NCBI GenBank assembly: GCA_964611275.1
Contig: CAZSZS010000040.1
Location: 3,091-67,090, forward strand
Direction: 5' to 3'
Length of the DNA: 64,000 nt
DNA from: WJMT01 sp964611275
GTDB taxonomy: Bacteria > Acidobacteriota > Aminicenantia > Aminicenantales > Aminicenantaceae
Shown: one piece after another, positions 35,337 through 44,280 of the stretch
How positions within the stretch are numbered: the first letter of the stretch is position 1
Layout of the letters: the number at the start of each line of letters is the position of its first letter
Translations under genes and position numbers: made by a program
Notes under the pieces: model-generated
Told to the model about the DNA's origin: nothing
Database searches by the model: none
The model's input: only the letters and a program-made list of their open reading frames with translations

Positions 35337-36215
35337 ATGAAAAAATTTTTAAAGCTGTTAGGGGTTGCTTTTTTGGTTTTCTGTTTCACAGCTTCCCTTT
35401 CCGCTCAGATCCAAAGACCGAGCAAACCGTTTACAATTGATGTGGGCATTAATTTCGGCACTACGCTTGGATACAGTATTACGGAAAGCACGTATATAGA
35501 ACCCGAATGGAGCACAACTTGGTTTTATGTGGATGAATCCGGTGAGATCGCTCCTGAACTGAGCACACCCCTGTGCTTTGGTGGTAATATCAGCTTAATC
35601 ACCAGGATGGGGATCGGAGTTCAATTCGCTCTGGATTATAATTTCAACTCAGATATCACAGGGACAAGCTCCTATTTAGGAACCGGATATGACATTATAG
35701 CAGGAAATTTCGATTTTTCCTCTGATTGGGATGTGACAGGGACGGCAAAATTGATGGTACTGAGCCTGAATTTCCTTTACAAGTATCAAGGGGGGATGTT
35801 CAACCCCTGGTTTGCTGCCGGAGGATCTTATTACACCGGAAGTCTGGAAGCCAATACCCTGGCTGGATATGGAATAAGTTATGCTTCATATTTTTGTTAT
35901 TTCGATGTGAATGAGGATGTAGAAGAGGATCTCAGCGGGATCGGATTCAATGTGGGAGCCGGAGCAGATATTAACTTCACACCGAATATCGCCTTTACCA
36001 TTGAAGCAAGATATTTCATATTAAAGAAATATGAAATGTACTGGTGGGCAGACTCAAGCGGAACGCGCAATCTTTACGGTTTTTACGAAGGTACAGTTCA
36101 ACTTTCGAGTTCTTATGCTGATTCTGTTAATGAGTATATGGATGACTTGATCGAACCGTTTGAGTTCAATCCTTCTTATGCGAAGCTGGCAGCTGGATTT
36201 AAATTCTCCTTCTGA
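35337..36215 (+). CDS. Outer-membrane beta-barrel protein, copy B of a tandem pair
   Basis: 292 aa, the same length as copy A and 998 bp downstream of it. The signal peptide (GVAFLVFCFTASLSAQ) and mature start IQRPSKPFTIDVG are conserved, as are MFNPWFAAGGSYYTGS and the C-terminal LAAGFKFSF. Central loops differ most, as expected for surface-exposed segments. A strong stem-loop follows 25 bp after the stop. Function unknown. Confidence 0.8.
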   Translation: MKKFLKLLGVAFLVFCFTASLSAQIQRPSKPFTIDVGINFGTTLGYSITESTYIEPEWSTTWFYVDESGEIAPELSTPLCFGGNISLITRMGIGVQFALDYNFNSDITGTSSYLGTGYDIIAGNFDFSSDWDVTGTAKLMVLSLNFLYKYQGGMFNPWFAAGGSYYTGSLEANTLAGYGISYASYFCYFDVNEDVEEDLSGIGFNVGAGADINFTPNIAFTIEARYFILKKYEMYWWADSSGTRNLYGFYEGTVQLSSSYADSVNEYMDDLIEPFEFNPSYAKLAAGFKFSF

Positions 36216-36240
36216 TTCTTCTGTTGAGCTAGATTTTTAG

Positions 36241-36310
36241 AACCGGTGGCATAAGAGCCGTTTTTGGTTTGAATGCTTTTTATGTCACCGGTTTTCTGTG
36301 TGTTTTTTTT
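36241..36310 (+). terminator. Rho-independent-type terminator after the barrel genes
   Basis: AACCGGTGGCATAA (36241-36254) can pair with TTATGTCACCGGTT (36280-36293) along 14 positions with one G-U. T-rich sequence follows, including a run of T around 36302-36311. The 25-base loop is long, so it may be a composite hairpin. Confidence 0.7.
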
Positions 36311-36495
36311 TACATTTAAGACATTCAAGCAGTCCCGTCTGAACTTCAGGCCTTGCCCGGGCTCTCTTCCAATCGTTTGCGATAAATCAAATAAACAAAA
36401 TGCAGGGAATAGGCATATTTAAATAAAATGATCTGCAACCAAAGGAAGAATCGACAGTTTATATATTATAAGCAAAGAAATCTAAAGGAGATGCC

Positions 36496-37704
36496 ATGAA
36501 AGTTAAGATCAGAGGGATGATCGCATGCCTCTTCATGATGTGCCTTGTGTTTGGCTGTACCGGAGAGAAAAAGGCGGAATCAGAATGGAGCGGCACGGTC
36601 GAACAGGAAAACGGAGTCAGGGTCGTGAACAACCCGGAACAGCCTTTTTACGGAAATCTTGAGCTTGTTCTGGAACAAGACCTGAGCGTAGGGAATGAAG
36701 AGGATGATAATTACTTGTTCTACAGGGCTTATGGGATGGATGTTGACTCTGAGGGAAATATCTATGTGATGGACACGGGCAACTTCCGGGTCCAAAAATT
36801 CGACAGTTCCGGAGAATACCTGCAGACCATAGGGAAAAAAGGCCAGGGTCCCGGTGAATTTGACCGCATGCAGAGCTTTTATATTGACGAAGAAAATAAT
36901 CTGTATGTATCAAGCGGTATGAAAATCCAGCTATTTGATGAACACGGGGAATTTGTAAAGAGCATCCCTCTGACCTCTCAAATCTCTGATTTTTGGATCT
37001 CTCCGGATGACTTTATTTATTGCCTTGCGTATTCATTTACAGGGGGAGAGAGTGAAAGGAAAGTCCTTAAACTCAATATGGAAGGCAAGGAAATTGAGGA
37101 AATCAACCGGTTCGGAGGCATGAAAATAGTCACCCGAAAAAGCGGGGGGCAAACCGCTGCGTTTATTTTATCCCACAGCTACAACCATTCTATGCATCTG
37201 GTTCCTTTTCAATACAGAGGTTTGATCTATGCGTATTCTGATGAGTATAGTCTTTCTCATCTCAACTCAATGGGAGAGCTTGATTGTATTATCAAAAAGA
37301 ATGAACCGTATCAGGCCATAAGCAGAAGGGAAAAAGACAAGATCATTCAAGATACGAAGGACTCTATGTCTGACAGGGGACAGGAATGGCCGGATGGTGT
37401 GATAGAGGAGGCCTGTCAGTTTCCCGCAAACCGCCCGTTCTTTTCAGGTTTAGCTGTGGATGAGCTGGGAAGGATCTATGTGAGGAGAGTCAGATCCGTG
37501 CTTGACGAAAGGGAGACCAGTGAGTTCGATATATTCAGTGCGGACGGGTATTATCTCTATAAAACGGAAGTCGATTTCAATCCTTCTTTGATAAAGGATG
37601 GATTCTTATACAGGATAAAAACAGATGAGGAAGCAGGCACGGTGAGGATCATTCGCTATAGAGTGAAAAACTGGGATCAAATAAAAACCACCCTACCTCA
37701 ATGA
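36496..37704 (+). CDS. Six-bladed beta-propeller (NHL-like) lipoprotein
   Basis: 402 aa. The signal peptide ends in LVFGC, a lipobox. NHL-like repeats are visible: YGMDVDSEGNIYVMDTGNFR, then VQKFDSSGEYLQTIGKKGQG, then FYIDEENNLYVSSG and LAVDELGRIYVRR. Each is a propeller blade. Such lipoproteins are numerous in Aminicenantes-like genomes and their ligands are mostly unknown. AAAGGAGAT precedes the ATG. It is the last gene before a candidate structured RNA. Confidence 0.83.
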   Translation: MKVKIRGMIACLFMMCLVFGCTGEKKAESEWSGTVEQENGVRVVNNPEQPFYGNLELVLEQDLSVGNEEDDNYLFYRAYGMDVDSEGNIYVMDTGNFRVQKFDSSGEYLQTIGKKGQGPGEFDRMQSFYIDEENNLYVSSGMKIQLFDEHGEFVKSIPLTSQISDFWISPDDFIYCLAYSFTGGESERKVLKLNMEGKEIEEINRFGGMKIVTRKSGGQTAAFILSHSYNHSMHLVPFQYRGLIYAYSDEYSLSHLNSMGELDCIIKKNEPYQAISRREKDKIIQDTKDSMSDRGQEWPDGVIEEACQFPANRPFFSGLAVDELGRIYVRRVRSVLDERETSEFDIFSADGYYLYKTEVDFNPSLIKDGFLYRIKTDEEAGTVRIIRYRVKNWDQIKTTLPQ

Positions 37705-37745
37705 CTTTGCTTTTAAATATATAGTGTTACGCACTATCTTAACTT

Positions 37746-37879
37746 TCAGGAAGGCTGGGTGGTTCTGAAGTCATCCGGAGGCGTGCGGGCATGGTTCCTC
37801 GCAGAGGGGAGTGAGCCGAGGAATAAGCTGATTTTACTCGCGGGGAAAAATCAGCGGGCTGAAGAACCAGCTTGCCTGA
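37746..37879. ncRNA. Candidate structured RNA with closing stem and two internal hairpins
   Basis: In a 202-bp non-coding stretch, GGTTCT (37761-37766) can pair with AGAACC (37863-37868), extended by AAG/CTT and CAGG/CCTG to close the unit at 37746-37879. Inside are TTCCTCG/CGAGGAA (37795-37801 with 37817-37823, 7 bp) and GCTGATTTT/AAAATCAGC (37827-37835 with 37847-37855, 9 bp). It is more GC-rich than nearby intergenic DNA and has no reading frame. It matches no RNA family I recognise (not RNase P, tmRNA, SRP, 6S or a known riboswitch). The strand cannot be decided. Confidence 0.45.
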
Positions 37880-37906
37880 TGAAGGTAGGGAGCTCAAGTC
37901 ACACCC

Positions 37907-40138
37907 TTAAAGAGTCCATGCATAGCCTATTTTGAGAAAAAACGTCCGGTCCGTCTGTGTCAAATTGATATCATAGAATCCCAGGTAGTTATCGCTGTAT
38001 CCGAGAAAAAGCACAGTGCGGGGATTGAGTTTATAGGAAAAGAGAAGCTGTGAGAAGAGGGTTTGCGTCTTAGAGTCCACTTCATCCTCGTAGAGAGCGA
38101 GATTCCTGTCAATGTCCTGATACTGAAGGATCGCGCGGAAAAAAGCCCTGTTGTTGAGATGGTAGATAAGGCTCATCTGCGGCAGTTGAGCCAGGAAAAG
38201 CCTTTCTCCGTCTATTTTCAGCCATCTGTATAAGTAACTTAGGTTGATATTGAAATGGGTTCCTAAGTTCCAGATCACTTCAGGGCTTATCTGGAAGTAT
38301 TTCCCTGCCCTTACATGTGTGTAATCGATCTCGTCCCCGTAGCTTAATAAAACATCAAAGTAGAGGCTTCCGGCAGGACGGATTGAAAACATGATGTGAT
38401 TGAAAAATTGGGAAAAAGATTCTTGTTTATAGATTTTTTCCCGAACTCCCACCACGGTCGTGAAGGTCGACTGCATGGGACCGTTCAGCGAGAGATTGGT
38501 TTCCAGCTCTTTTTCCAGAAGATCTCCCCGGTGGTCATTAGACTGGTCATAGTTGGCAATGGCAGTGATCTGAGAGAAAAAACTGTTTTCAGTCCCTACG
38601 TATATGTATCCTCCCCCCAGCTCGAAATTACGGTAGTCGACTTGAGGCTCGAATCCCATATCAGCTCGGAAATCAGGGCTGAAATCTTCATAGGAGCCAA
38701 AAAGCACATAATTTTTTTTCTGCCTGGAGATCTCTATATTGGCTGCGTATCCATAGAGCTCGCCGGTATCCTGGTCATAATCTTCAGCCTGGGAGTCCGG
38801 ATAAGCGGTTTGAGAACCCAGAAACTGAAAGGTCACAACATCGGATTTACTCAGATGCAGAAGGCCGTCCAGTCCGGCCAGCCGGTTGTGATATTTATCG
38901 CCTTCCCGGTCGGTCATGAGAATACCAAGGGTGGAGCCTCCTCCAATGTCTCTCCGGTAGCGCAGGACATTGGAAAAAGAACGCTGGCCTAGGAAACCGG
39001 AATTTGAACCCTGAGACCCCGGAAAAATCAGATTGGTCAGCTGGTCCTGGGCTGAGAAAAATCCGATGGTGTTTTTCCCTTCTTTCCCCGAAATCTTCAC
39101 TCCCAAGGAAGGATCTGCAACGGAGCGCGTGTATAAAGCCTGGATGGGGGTTTCAAAAAAGTCCTGGCCTTCCAGGAAAAAAGGCCGCTTTTCCGGATAA
39201 TAGAGAGCAAATTGTTTGTTGATGTCAAGCTGCGCCACATCAGCTTCGACTTGAGAAAAATCCGGATTCAGAGCCGCGCTCAAGGTCATGTTATTGGTCA
39301 TTCCCCATCGTCCTGAGATGCCGATATCGCCAGAGGATTCCTCCTTTTTCATGGGCCCGTCAGGAAAATCTTCTCTCTCATCCGAATAAAGCCCCACAAT
39401 AGTGGGGTCAAGTTCGATATTGCGCCCCGGCTCTGCTCCTGAAAATCCTTTGATCTTGGGAAGCTGGCAGAGGATGCACTGTTCGTTCCTGTCCAAAGAA
39501 AATGAGCTGATCTGATGGCGCCGGCTTCTGGGATAATTCCGCACAGGAGCAAAACCCCATATCTGGTCTTCATCAGAAGGCTGAAACTGCAGAGCTCTAA
39601 AAGGGATGGCGATTTCGATCACATAACCGAAATCAGTGATCCGTCCCGCAGAATCCCAGATTGCATCCCAGGAATCATCTTCATATGAGCCGCCGTTGCT
39701 CATGATCTCGTCTCCCTGAATACCTAAAGGATTTACAAAGAAAGCAAAGGCTCTGTTTTCATCATTAAAGGTATCGATGATAATTCCGATGCTGTCATCC
39801 CGCCAGGCCTCATCCCGGTCGGAAAGAAAAGCCCTTATTTTTTCAGGCTCAGGATCAAATGCGCGGCATGCAACATACAGGTTTTGGGAGTCATAGAGCA
39901 AATAGCATTCTGTATCAACCGGGGCTGGTACATTTTCCGCAGGCATGACCTCTACATCCAGATGGAATGTCAGAGCATTTGACCATGCTTTTTCATCCAG
40001 AATGCCGTTTATATTTATTTTAGAATCTGTTTTGAGTATCTCAAATGCTTTTTCTTCTTGGTTTTTGTTTTTGGCTAAAAGTGCCGGACTCATTATAATG
40101 AGGATACTGAGCAGCAGCCCTAAAAGTTTTTGTGACAT
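37907..40138 (-). CDS. Exported DUF5916 protein with N-terminal CBM9-like domain
   Basis: 743 aa from the Met of MSQKLLGLLLSILI, supported by GAGGAG just upstream; longer starts are unnecessary. A signal peptide is followed by a carbohydrate-binding family 9-like domain (about 40-240: INGILDEKAWSNAL, ECYLLYDSQNLYVACRAFD, DSIGIIIDTF). The DUF5916 region follows (LNPDFSQVEADVAQLDINKQ, YPEKRPFFLEGQDFF) and then a long beta-rich C-terminus resembling an outer-membrane barrel that ends GYAWTL. The family is surface-exposed and of unknown function, perhaps binding glycans. The PEKRPFFLEG motif is the strongest identifier. Confidence 0.88.
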   Translation of the reverse strand: MSQKLLGLLLSILIIMSPALLAKNKNQEEKAFEILKTDSKININGILDEKAWSNALTFHLDVEVMPAENVPAPVDTECYLLYDSQNLYVACRAFDPEPEKIRAFLSDRDEAWRDDSIGIIIDTFNDENRAFAFFVNPLGIQGDEIMSNGGSYEDDSWDAIWDSAGRITDFGYVIEIAIPFRALQFQPSDEDQIWGFAPVRNYPRSRRHQISSFSLDRNEQCILCQLPKIKGFSGAEPGRNIELDPTIVGLYSDEREDFPDGPMKKEESSGDIGISGRWGMTNNMTLSAALNPDFSQVEADVAQLDINKQFALYYPEKRPFFLEGQDFFETPIQALYTRSVADPSLGVKISGKEGKNTIGFFSAQDQLTNLIFPGSQGSNSGFLGQRSFSNVLRYRRDIGGGSTLGILMTDREGDKYHNRLAGLDGLLHLSKSDVVTFQFLGSQTAYPDSQAEDYDQDTGELYGYAANIEISRQKKNYVLFGSYEDFSPDFRADMGFEPQVDYRNFELGGGYIYVGTENSFFSQITAIANYDQSNDHRGDLLEKELETNLSLNGPMQSTFTTVVGVREKIYKQESFSQFFNHIMFSIRPAGSLYFDVLLSYGDEIDYTHVRAGKYFQISPEVIWNLGTHFNINLSYLYRWLKIDGERLFLAQLPQMSLIYHLNNRAFFRAILQYQDIDRNLALYEDEVDSKTQTLFSQLLFSYKLNPRTVLFLGYSDNYLGFYDINLTQTDRTFFLKIGYAWTL

Positions 40139-40399
40139 GAAAGATCTCCTCTTTTGATTGATGTACATGATTTGTTCTTGTTTAAACTTGTTCTCATTTA
40201 AATAAACGTAAAGGAAGGGAAGAAGGTTCATTTTTTTTATTTTAAAAAAAATACCGAATCTTCATTCATATCTCCTGCCGGGAGGAAAGAGAAATCTCTT
40301 GAATTTTTTTCTTGATCGGCGACAAATGACTATAAAATCTATTGATTAAATAGGATAAATATATTAAAATAACAACATCCCTGACTGAGGAGGATAGGA

Positions 40400-43300
40400 A
40401 TGGGAACATTGAATAAAAACATGAAAGCATGGCTTGAGGAGAAATTCATTCAGAGAGTCAACTTCAACCCGTATGAAAGACTTCTTTACAGCCATGATAT
40501 TGCGGCCATGCCTAAACTGGTGAAGCCCCTTATCGGGAATACGGTCCCTGATGCCGTGGTCCAACCGGAAAATGAACAGGAATTATCCGAACTTATCAGA
40601 TGGGCTGCAGAGAAGAGAATACCGCTGGTCCCAAGAGGAAAAGGGTCATCCGGATACGGAGGGATCATCCCGACAAAAAAAGGGATCGTCATCGATTTTT
40701 ACCGGATGAAGAGGGTCGTGTCAGTGGATGAAAAACAAATGCTGGCAGTAGTGGAACCCGGAATAACCTGGGAACAGCTGGATAGAGAGCTGGCTAAAAA
40801 AGGCCTCACCGTACGTCTTTACCCTACCAGCTACCCTTCTTCGTCCGCCGGGGGATGGCTCGCCCAGGGCGGAGCGGGCATAGGCTCTTTTGAGTACGGA
40901 TGGTTTTCAGACAATGTCAAAAGCGCGAGGATCGTCCTTCCTGATGGGAAGATAAGAGATCTCTCTGGAAAGGAGATGGAGCTTGTGGCTGATGCAGAGG
41001 GGACCACAGGAATTATAAGCCGGCTGACAGTTCATGTGCAGAAACTGGAAAAAAACCATGTAACTGCTTTTGCCTGTCCCGATGCTCATTCCCTTTCCCG
41101 GATTTTTCAGGAAATCATAGACCGGAAACTTCCGGTCTGGTCTGTGGTTTTTATAAATCCACGCATGGCCGAAATGAAAAATCGATCTCCTCTGCTCGAA
41201 AAGCATGGTCACCCTGTAGAAGAGAGGGTGATACTTCCGGCCGCTTATATCACGACCCTTGCCTTCAGGGAAAAGGATCGTGATGAGATCATGGGAAAAC
41301 TGGCCGGAATCATCAAGAAGTGCGAAGGAGAGATGCTCAGCCAGAGGATCGCCGACCATGAATGGAAAAATCGATTCAAATTGATGATCGTCAAGAGGCT
41401 TGGTCCCTCTCTTGTTCCGGCGGAGGTAGTGGTTCCTTTGGATAAATTAGGTGATGTCATGGAGGAGATCGAGAATAAAGTGAACCAGCCGGTGGTCAAG
41501 GAAGGCGTCATTATAAAAAAAGGAAGAGACGGAAAAGCCGAGGCTGTCATCCTGGGTTTTATCCCCAGTGACCAGCGGAAATTTTCCTATAATTTTGTTT
41601 TCGGGCTAGTGCTGACTATCATGAAGATCGCTAAAAAATACGGGGGGCGGCCTTATTCGACCGGATTGTATTTTTCCGGAGAGAAAGGCAAGGTTCTTGG
41701 GAAGAAGAGAAGCACAGAGATCGAAAAATATAAGAAAACAGTCGATCCGCATAAAATTTTAAATCCGGATAAGGTCGTGAAAAAGAATGCGGTAAGCAGA
41801 GCGTTGAGCTTTGCCAAACTTTTTGAGCCTTTTGTGAGACCATTCGGCAATACGGTGGTCACCCGAGTAGGAGAGTACTTTGAAAAACCGGTGAGAGGGA
41901 TTCCGGCCGATGTGGCCAGATATGCCTATGGCTGTTCCCAGTGCGGTTACTGTCTGGATGAGTGCGACCAGTTTTTTGGCAGGGGATGGGAGAGCCAGTC
42001 GCCACGCGGGAAATGGTACTGGCTTCGCGAATACATGGAAGGAAAGGTCGAATGGAACCAATTTATGGTCGATACCATGATCGCCTGCACGACTTGTGAG
42101 TTCTGTGACATTCGCTGTTCCGCATCGCTTCCCATAGAGTCATCCTGGATGAAATTAAGGGGAAAATTGATCCATGAAGACAAAAAGATGACCTTTCCTC
42201 CTTTTGAGATGATGGCTGCTGCTTCCAGATCTCAAGGAAACATATGGGCAGGGTATCGAAAAGACCGCACAGCCTGGTTTCCAAAAGAATTGAAAGAAAA
42301 ACACGGGCCTGGGAAAAAGAGCAAAAATATCTATTTTGCCGGATGCACGGCTTCTTATGTCGAACACGATATCGGAGCGGCTTCTGTGACCCTGCTGGAT
42401 GCGGCTGGGGTAGATTTTTCCTATCTCGGGACTAAGGAAAACTGCTGCGGCACTCCCATGCTGGTGGCGGGGAAATGGGATGTGTTCAAAGAGATCATGC
42501 GCAGAAACATAGAAGCTGTCAAGGAAGCCGGAGCGGATACAGTGATCTCGTCCTGTCCGGCTTGTGACATGATGTGGCGTCACTATTACCCGCAATGGGC
42601 GGATAAACTCAATATGGATTACAACATAAAAGCCAAACACTACAGCGAAGTGATTTCAGAAAAGCTGAAAAAAGGAGAGTTTAAATTCACCCATGCGCTG
42701 AAAGGCAAGGTGACCTGGCATGACTCCTGTCATATCGGACGTGTCTCAGGAGTCTACGAAGAACCCAGGGATATTATTAAGGCCGTTCCGGGAGTTGAGT
42801 TTGAGGAGATGGCTCACAACAGGGAAGAAGGACACTGCTGCGGAAGCGTATTGACTTTACTAAAAGACCCTCCTATAGCGGCTGACATAGGAAAGTCAAG
42901 GATGGAGGAAGCAAAGGAGATCAATGCAGAGACTGTTCTTGCTCTTTGCCCCTGCTGTGAGTTCCAACTAAGGGTCACAGAGGAAAAAAAGAAACTGGGG
43001 CTGGAAGTCAAAGACTTAGCCACCTTTGCCTGTAAAGCTTTGGGAAAGGAGTTTAAAGATCCGAGCCCCGAAGTGGCCAAGCAGTGGGCTGTTTTTGAAG
43101 CCATGATCGAGCTTATGACACCTGAGGGATTTGCCAGCCTTATGGCTTCCATGTGGCCCGAGCTCTTGGATGCCATGCCCCTGGGAATGGGGAAGATGAT
43201 GCGGGCTATAGGGAAGATGGGAGTATTCGGTGGTTTTTTATTGGGTCTGATGAAACCGGTATTTCCTGTGCTGTTCCCAAAACTTCTGCCTGGCATGATG

Positions 43301-43483
43301 CCAAAAGTCATGCCCAAGATGCTGGAGAAGATAGAAGAAAGGATTCCCATGCCTGATTATATGGCAGAGCAAATGCCGGATATGATGCCCGGAGTCATGG
43401 ATAATCTGATGCCGCATATGCTGCCCGATGTGGTTCCTCTGGTTGTGCCTGAAATGATATCTTATCTTAGAAGCCGGGCTTAG
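40400..43483 (+). CDS. FAD-binding and Fe-S oxidoreductase (GlcD-GlcF-like fusion) with Met/Pro-rich tail
   Basis: 1,027 aa. Residues 40-220 form the FAD-binding PCMH domain (IPLVPRGKGSSGYGG, TSYPSSSAGGWLAQGGAGIG), followed by an FAD oxidase C-domain. Two 4Fe-4S motifs are at CSQCGYCLDECDQFF and CTTCEFCDIRCS. Two CCG domains follow (GCTASYVEHD...KENCCG, HDSCHIGR...GHCCGS), as in GlcF/HdrD-like subunits. This layout fits a 2-hydroxyacid (lactate or glycolate) dehydrogenase that feeds electrons to a quinone or other acceptor. The last 120 residues are unusual: about every third or fourth residue is Met or Pro (MMPGVMDNLMPHMLPDVVP). The stop overlaps the convergent iscU stop by four bases. Confidence 0.9.
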   Translation: MGTLNKNMKAWLEEKFIQRVNFNPYERLLYSHDIAAMPKLVKPLIGNTVPDAVVQPENEQELSELIRWAAEKRIPLVPRGKGSSGYGGIIPTKKGIVIDFYRMKRVVSVDEKQMLAVVEPGITWEQLDRELAKKGLTVRLYPTSYPSSSAGGWLAQGGAGIGSFEYGWFSDNVKSARIVLPDGKIRDLSGKEMELVADAEGTTGIISRLTVHVQKLEKNHVTAFACPDAHSLSRIFQEIIDRKLPVWSVVFINPRMAEMKNRSPLLEKHGHPVEERVILPAAYITTLAFREKDRDEIMGKLAGIIKKCEGEMLSQRIADHEWKNRFKLMIVKRLGPSLVPAEVVVPLDKLGDVMEEIENKVNQPVVKEGVIIKKGRDGKAEAVILGFIPSDQRKFSYNFVFGLVLTIMKIAKKYGGRPYSTGLYFSGEKGKVLGKKRSTEIEKYKKTVDPHKILNPDKVVKKNAVSRALSFAKLFEPFVRPFGNTVVTRVGEYFEKPVRGIPADVARYAYGCSQCGYCLDECDQFFGRGWESQSPRGKWYWLREYMEGKVEWNQFMVDTMIACTTCEFCDIRCSASLPIESSWMKLRGKLIHEDKKMTFPPFEMMAAASRSQGNIWAGYRKDRTAWFPKELKEKHGPGKKSKNIYFAGCTASYVEHDIGAASVTLLDAAGVDFSYLGTKENCCGTPMLVAGKWDVFKEIMRRNIEAVKEAGADTVISSCPACDMMWRHYYPQWADKLNMDYNIKAKHYSEVISEKLKKGEFKFTHALKGKVTWHDSCHIGRVSGVYEEPRDIIKAVPGVEFEEMAHNREEGHCCGSVLTLLKDPPIAADIGKSRMEEAKEINAETVLALCPCCEFQLRVTEEKKKLGLEVKDLATFACKALGKEFKDPSPEVAKQWAVFEAMIELMTPEGFASLMASMWPELLDAMPLGMGKMMRAIGKMGVFGGFLLGLMKPVFPVLFPKLLPGMMPKVMPKMLEKIEERIPMPDYMAEQMPDMMPGVMDNLMPHMLPDVVPLVVPEMISYLRSRA

Positions 43484-44253
43484 ATCACAACCGCATCCAC
43501 AAACAGTTCATAGGTATTGTCTTCGTCAAGGTCGTGGATTTTTACCTTTTCAACTTCATTAAGGCCCATTATCCCGACAAGTTCGGATTCAGAGAGAATT
43601 TTAACATTTGCTTGTTTGAGCTCAGCCTTGAGATCGTCTGCAACATTTTTGGATTTTTTCTGAGTTAAAAAGACAACTCTAGGAGAATACTTGGCTAAGG
43701 CTCGGGCCAGCTCTCCGGATTCTTTTCCTTTATCCTGGATAAGAATCCTTTTTTCCTTTAATAAAGAAGGGTCTTTGATTTTATGATAAACTCCCTTTCC
43801 TGAGAAGTCTTTTTCTCCCGGGATTTTCTTCATGGAAGGGCTTTTGACCTCTTTTTCATTTTCCTTTTTTTCTTTTTGTTTTTCTTTGTAATTTTTTATG
43901 GCTGTTTTAAGGGCATCGGCAGCCAGATTTGAACAGTGCATTTTTACCGGAGGAAGCCCGTCCAGTTCATCCGCCACATCCTGTCGGGTTATTTTAAGGG
44001 CTTCATCCAGAGTCTTCCCTTTAGCTAATTCTGTCACCATAGAGGCGGTGGCCACAGCTGAACCGCAGCCGAATGTTTTGAATTTAATATCTTGGATCCG
44101 GTTGTTTTTGACTTTCAATGTGAATTCCATAAGGTCCCCGCACACAGGATTTCCGACCGTGCCTTTGGCTATATCTTTCCCTGTTAAAGTGCCCACGTTC
44201 CTGGGATTGCGGAAATGGTCCAAAACTTTTTTAGAATATGATGTTGATTTCAT
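43480..44253 (-). CDS. iscU: IscU-type Fe-S scaffold with C-terminal thioredoxin-reductase-like domain
   Basis: 257 aa, about twice a normal IscU. Residues 1-130 carry all cluster ligands: Cys38 and Asp40 (NPVCGD), Cys63 (FGCGSAVA), and Lys104-His106-Cys107 (KMHCSNLAADAL). A Lys/Glu-rich linker (about 130-170) leads to a 90-residue domain (ILIQDKGKESGELARALAKY through YELFVDAVVI) that resembles the NADPH-binding half of thioredoxin reductase. The Gly-rich nucleotide loop is replaced there by DKGKES, so NADPH binding is doubtful. IscU builds 2Fe-2S clusters on IscS. It lies 27 bp after iscS in the tusA-dsrE-iscS-iscU operon. Confidence 0.9.
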   Translation of the reverse strand: MKSTSYSKKVLDHFRNPRNVGTLTGKDIAKGTVGNPVCGDLMEFTLKVKNNRIQDIKFKTFGCGSAVATASMVTELAKGKTLDEALKITRQDVADELDGLPPVKMHCSNLAADALKTAIKNYKEKQKEKKENEKEVKSPSMKKIPGEKDFSGKGVYHKIKDPSLLKEKRILIQDKGKESGELARALAKYSPRVVFLTQKKSKNVADDLKAELKQANVKILSESELVGIMGLNEVEKVKIHDLDEDNTYELFVDAVVI

Positions 44254-44280
44254 TTTTATCCTCCTCTCTTTTTTTCCTGG

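Noticed and set aside
37746..37879. Retron-type RNA as explanation of the structured region
   Set aside because: Terminal complementary arms are retron-like, but no reverse transcriptase gene is anywhere in the window and the hairpin set does not fit msr-msd.
42155..43350. Minus-strand frames of 161 and 178 codons opposite the FAD/Fe-S gene
   Set aside because: They are antisense to the Cys motifs and the Met/Pro tail of a clear gene; nothing supports expression.
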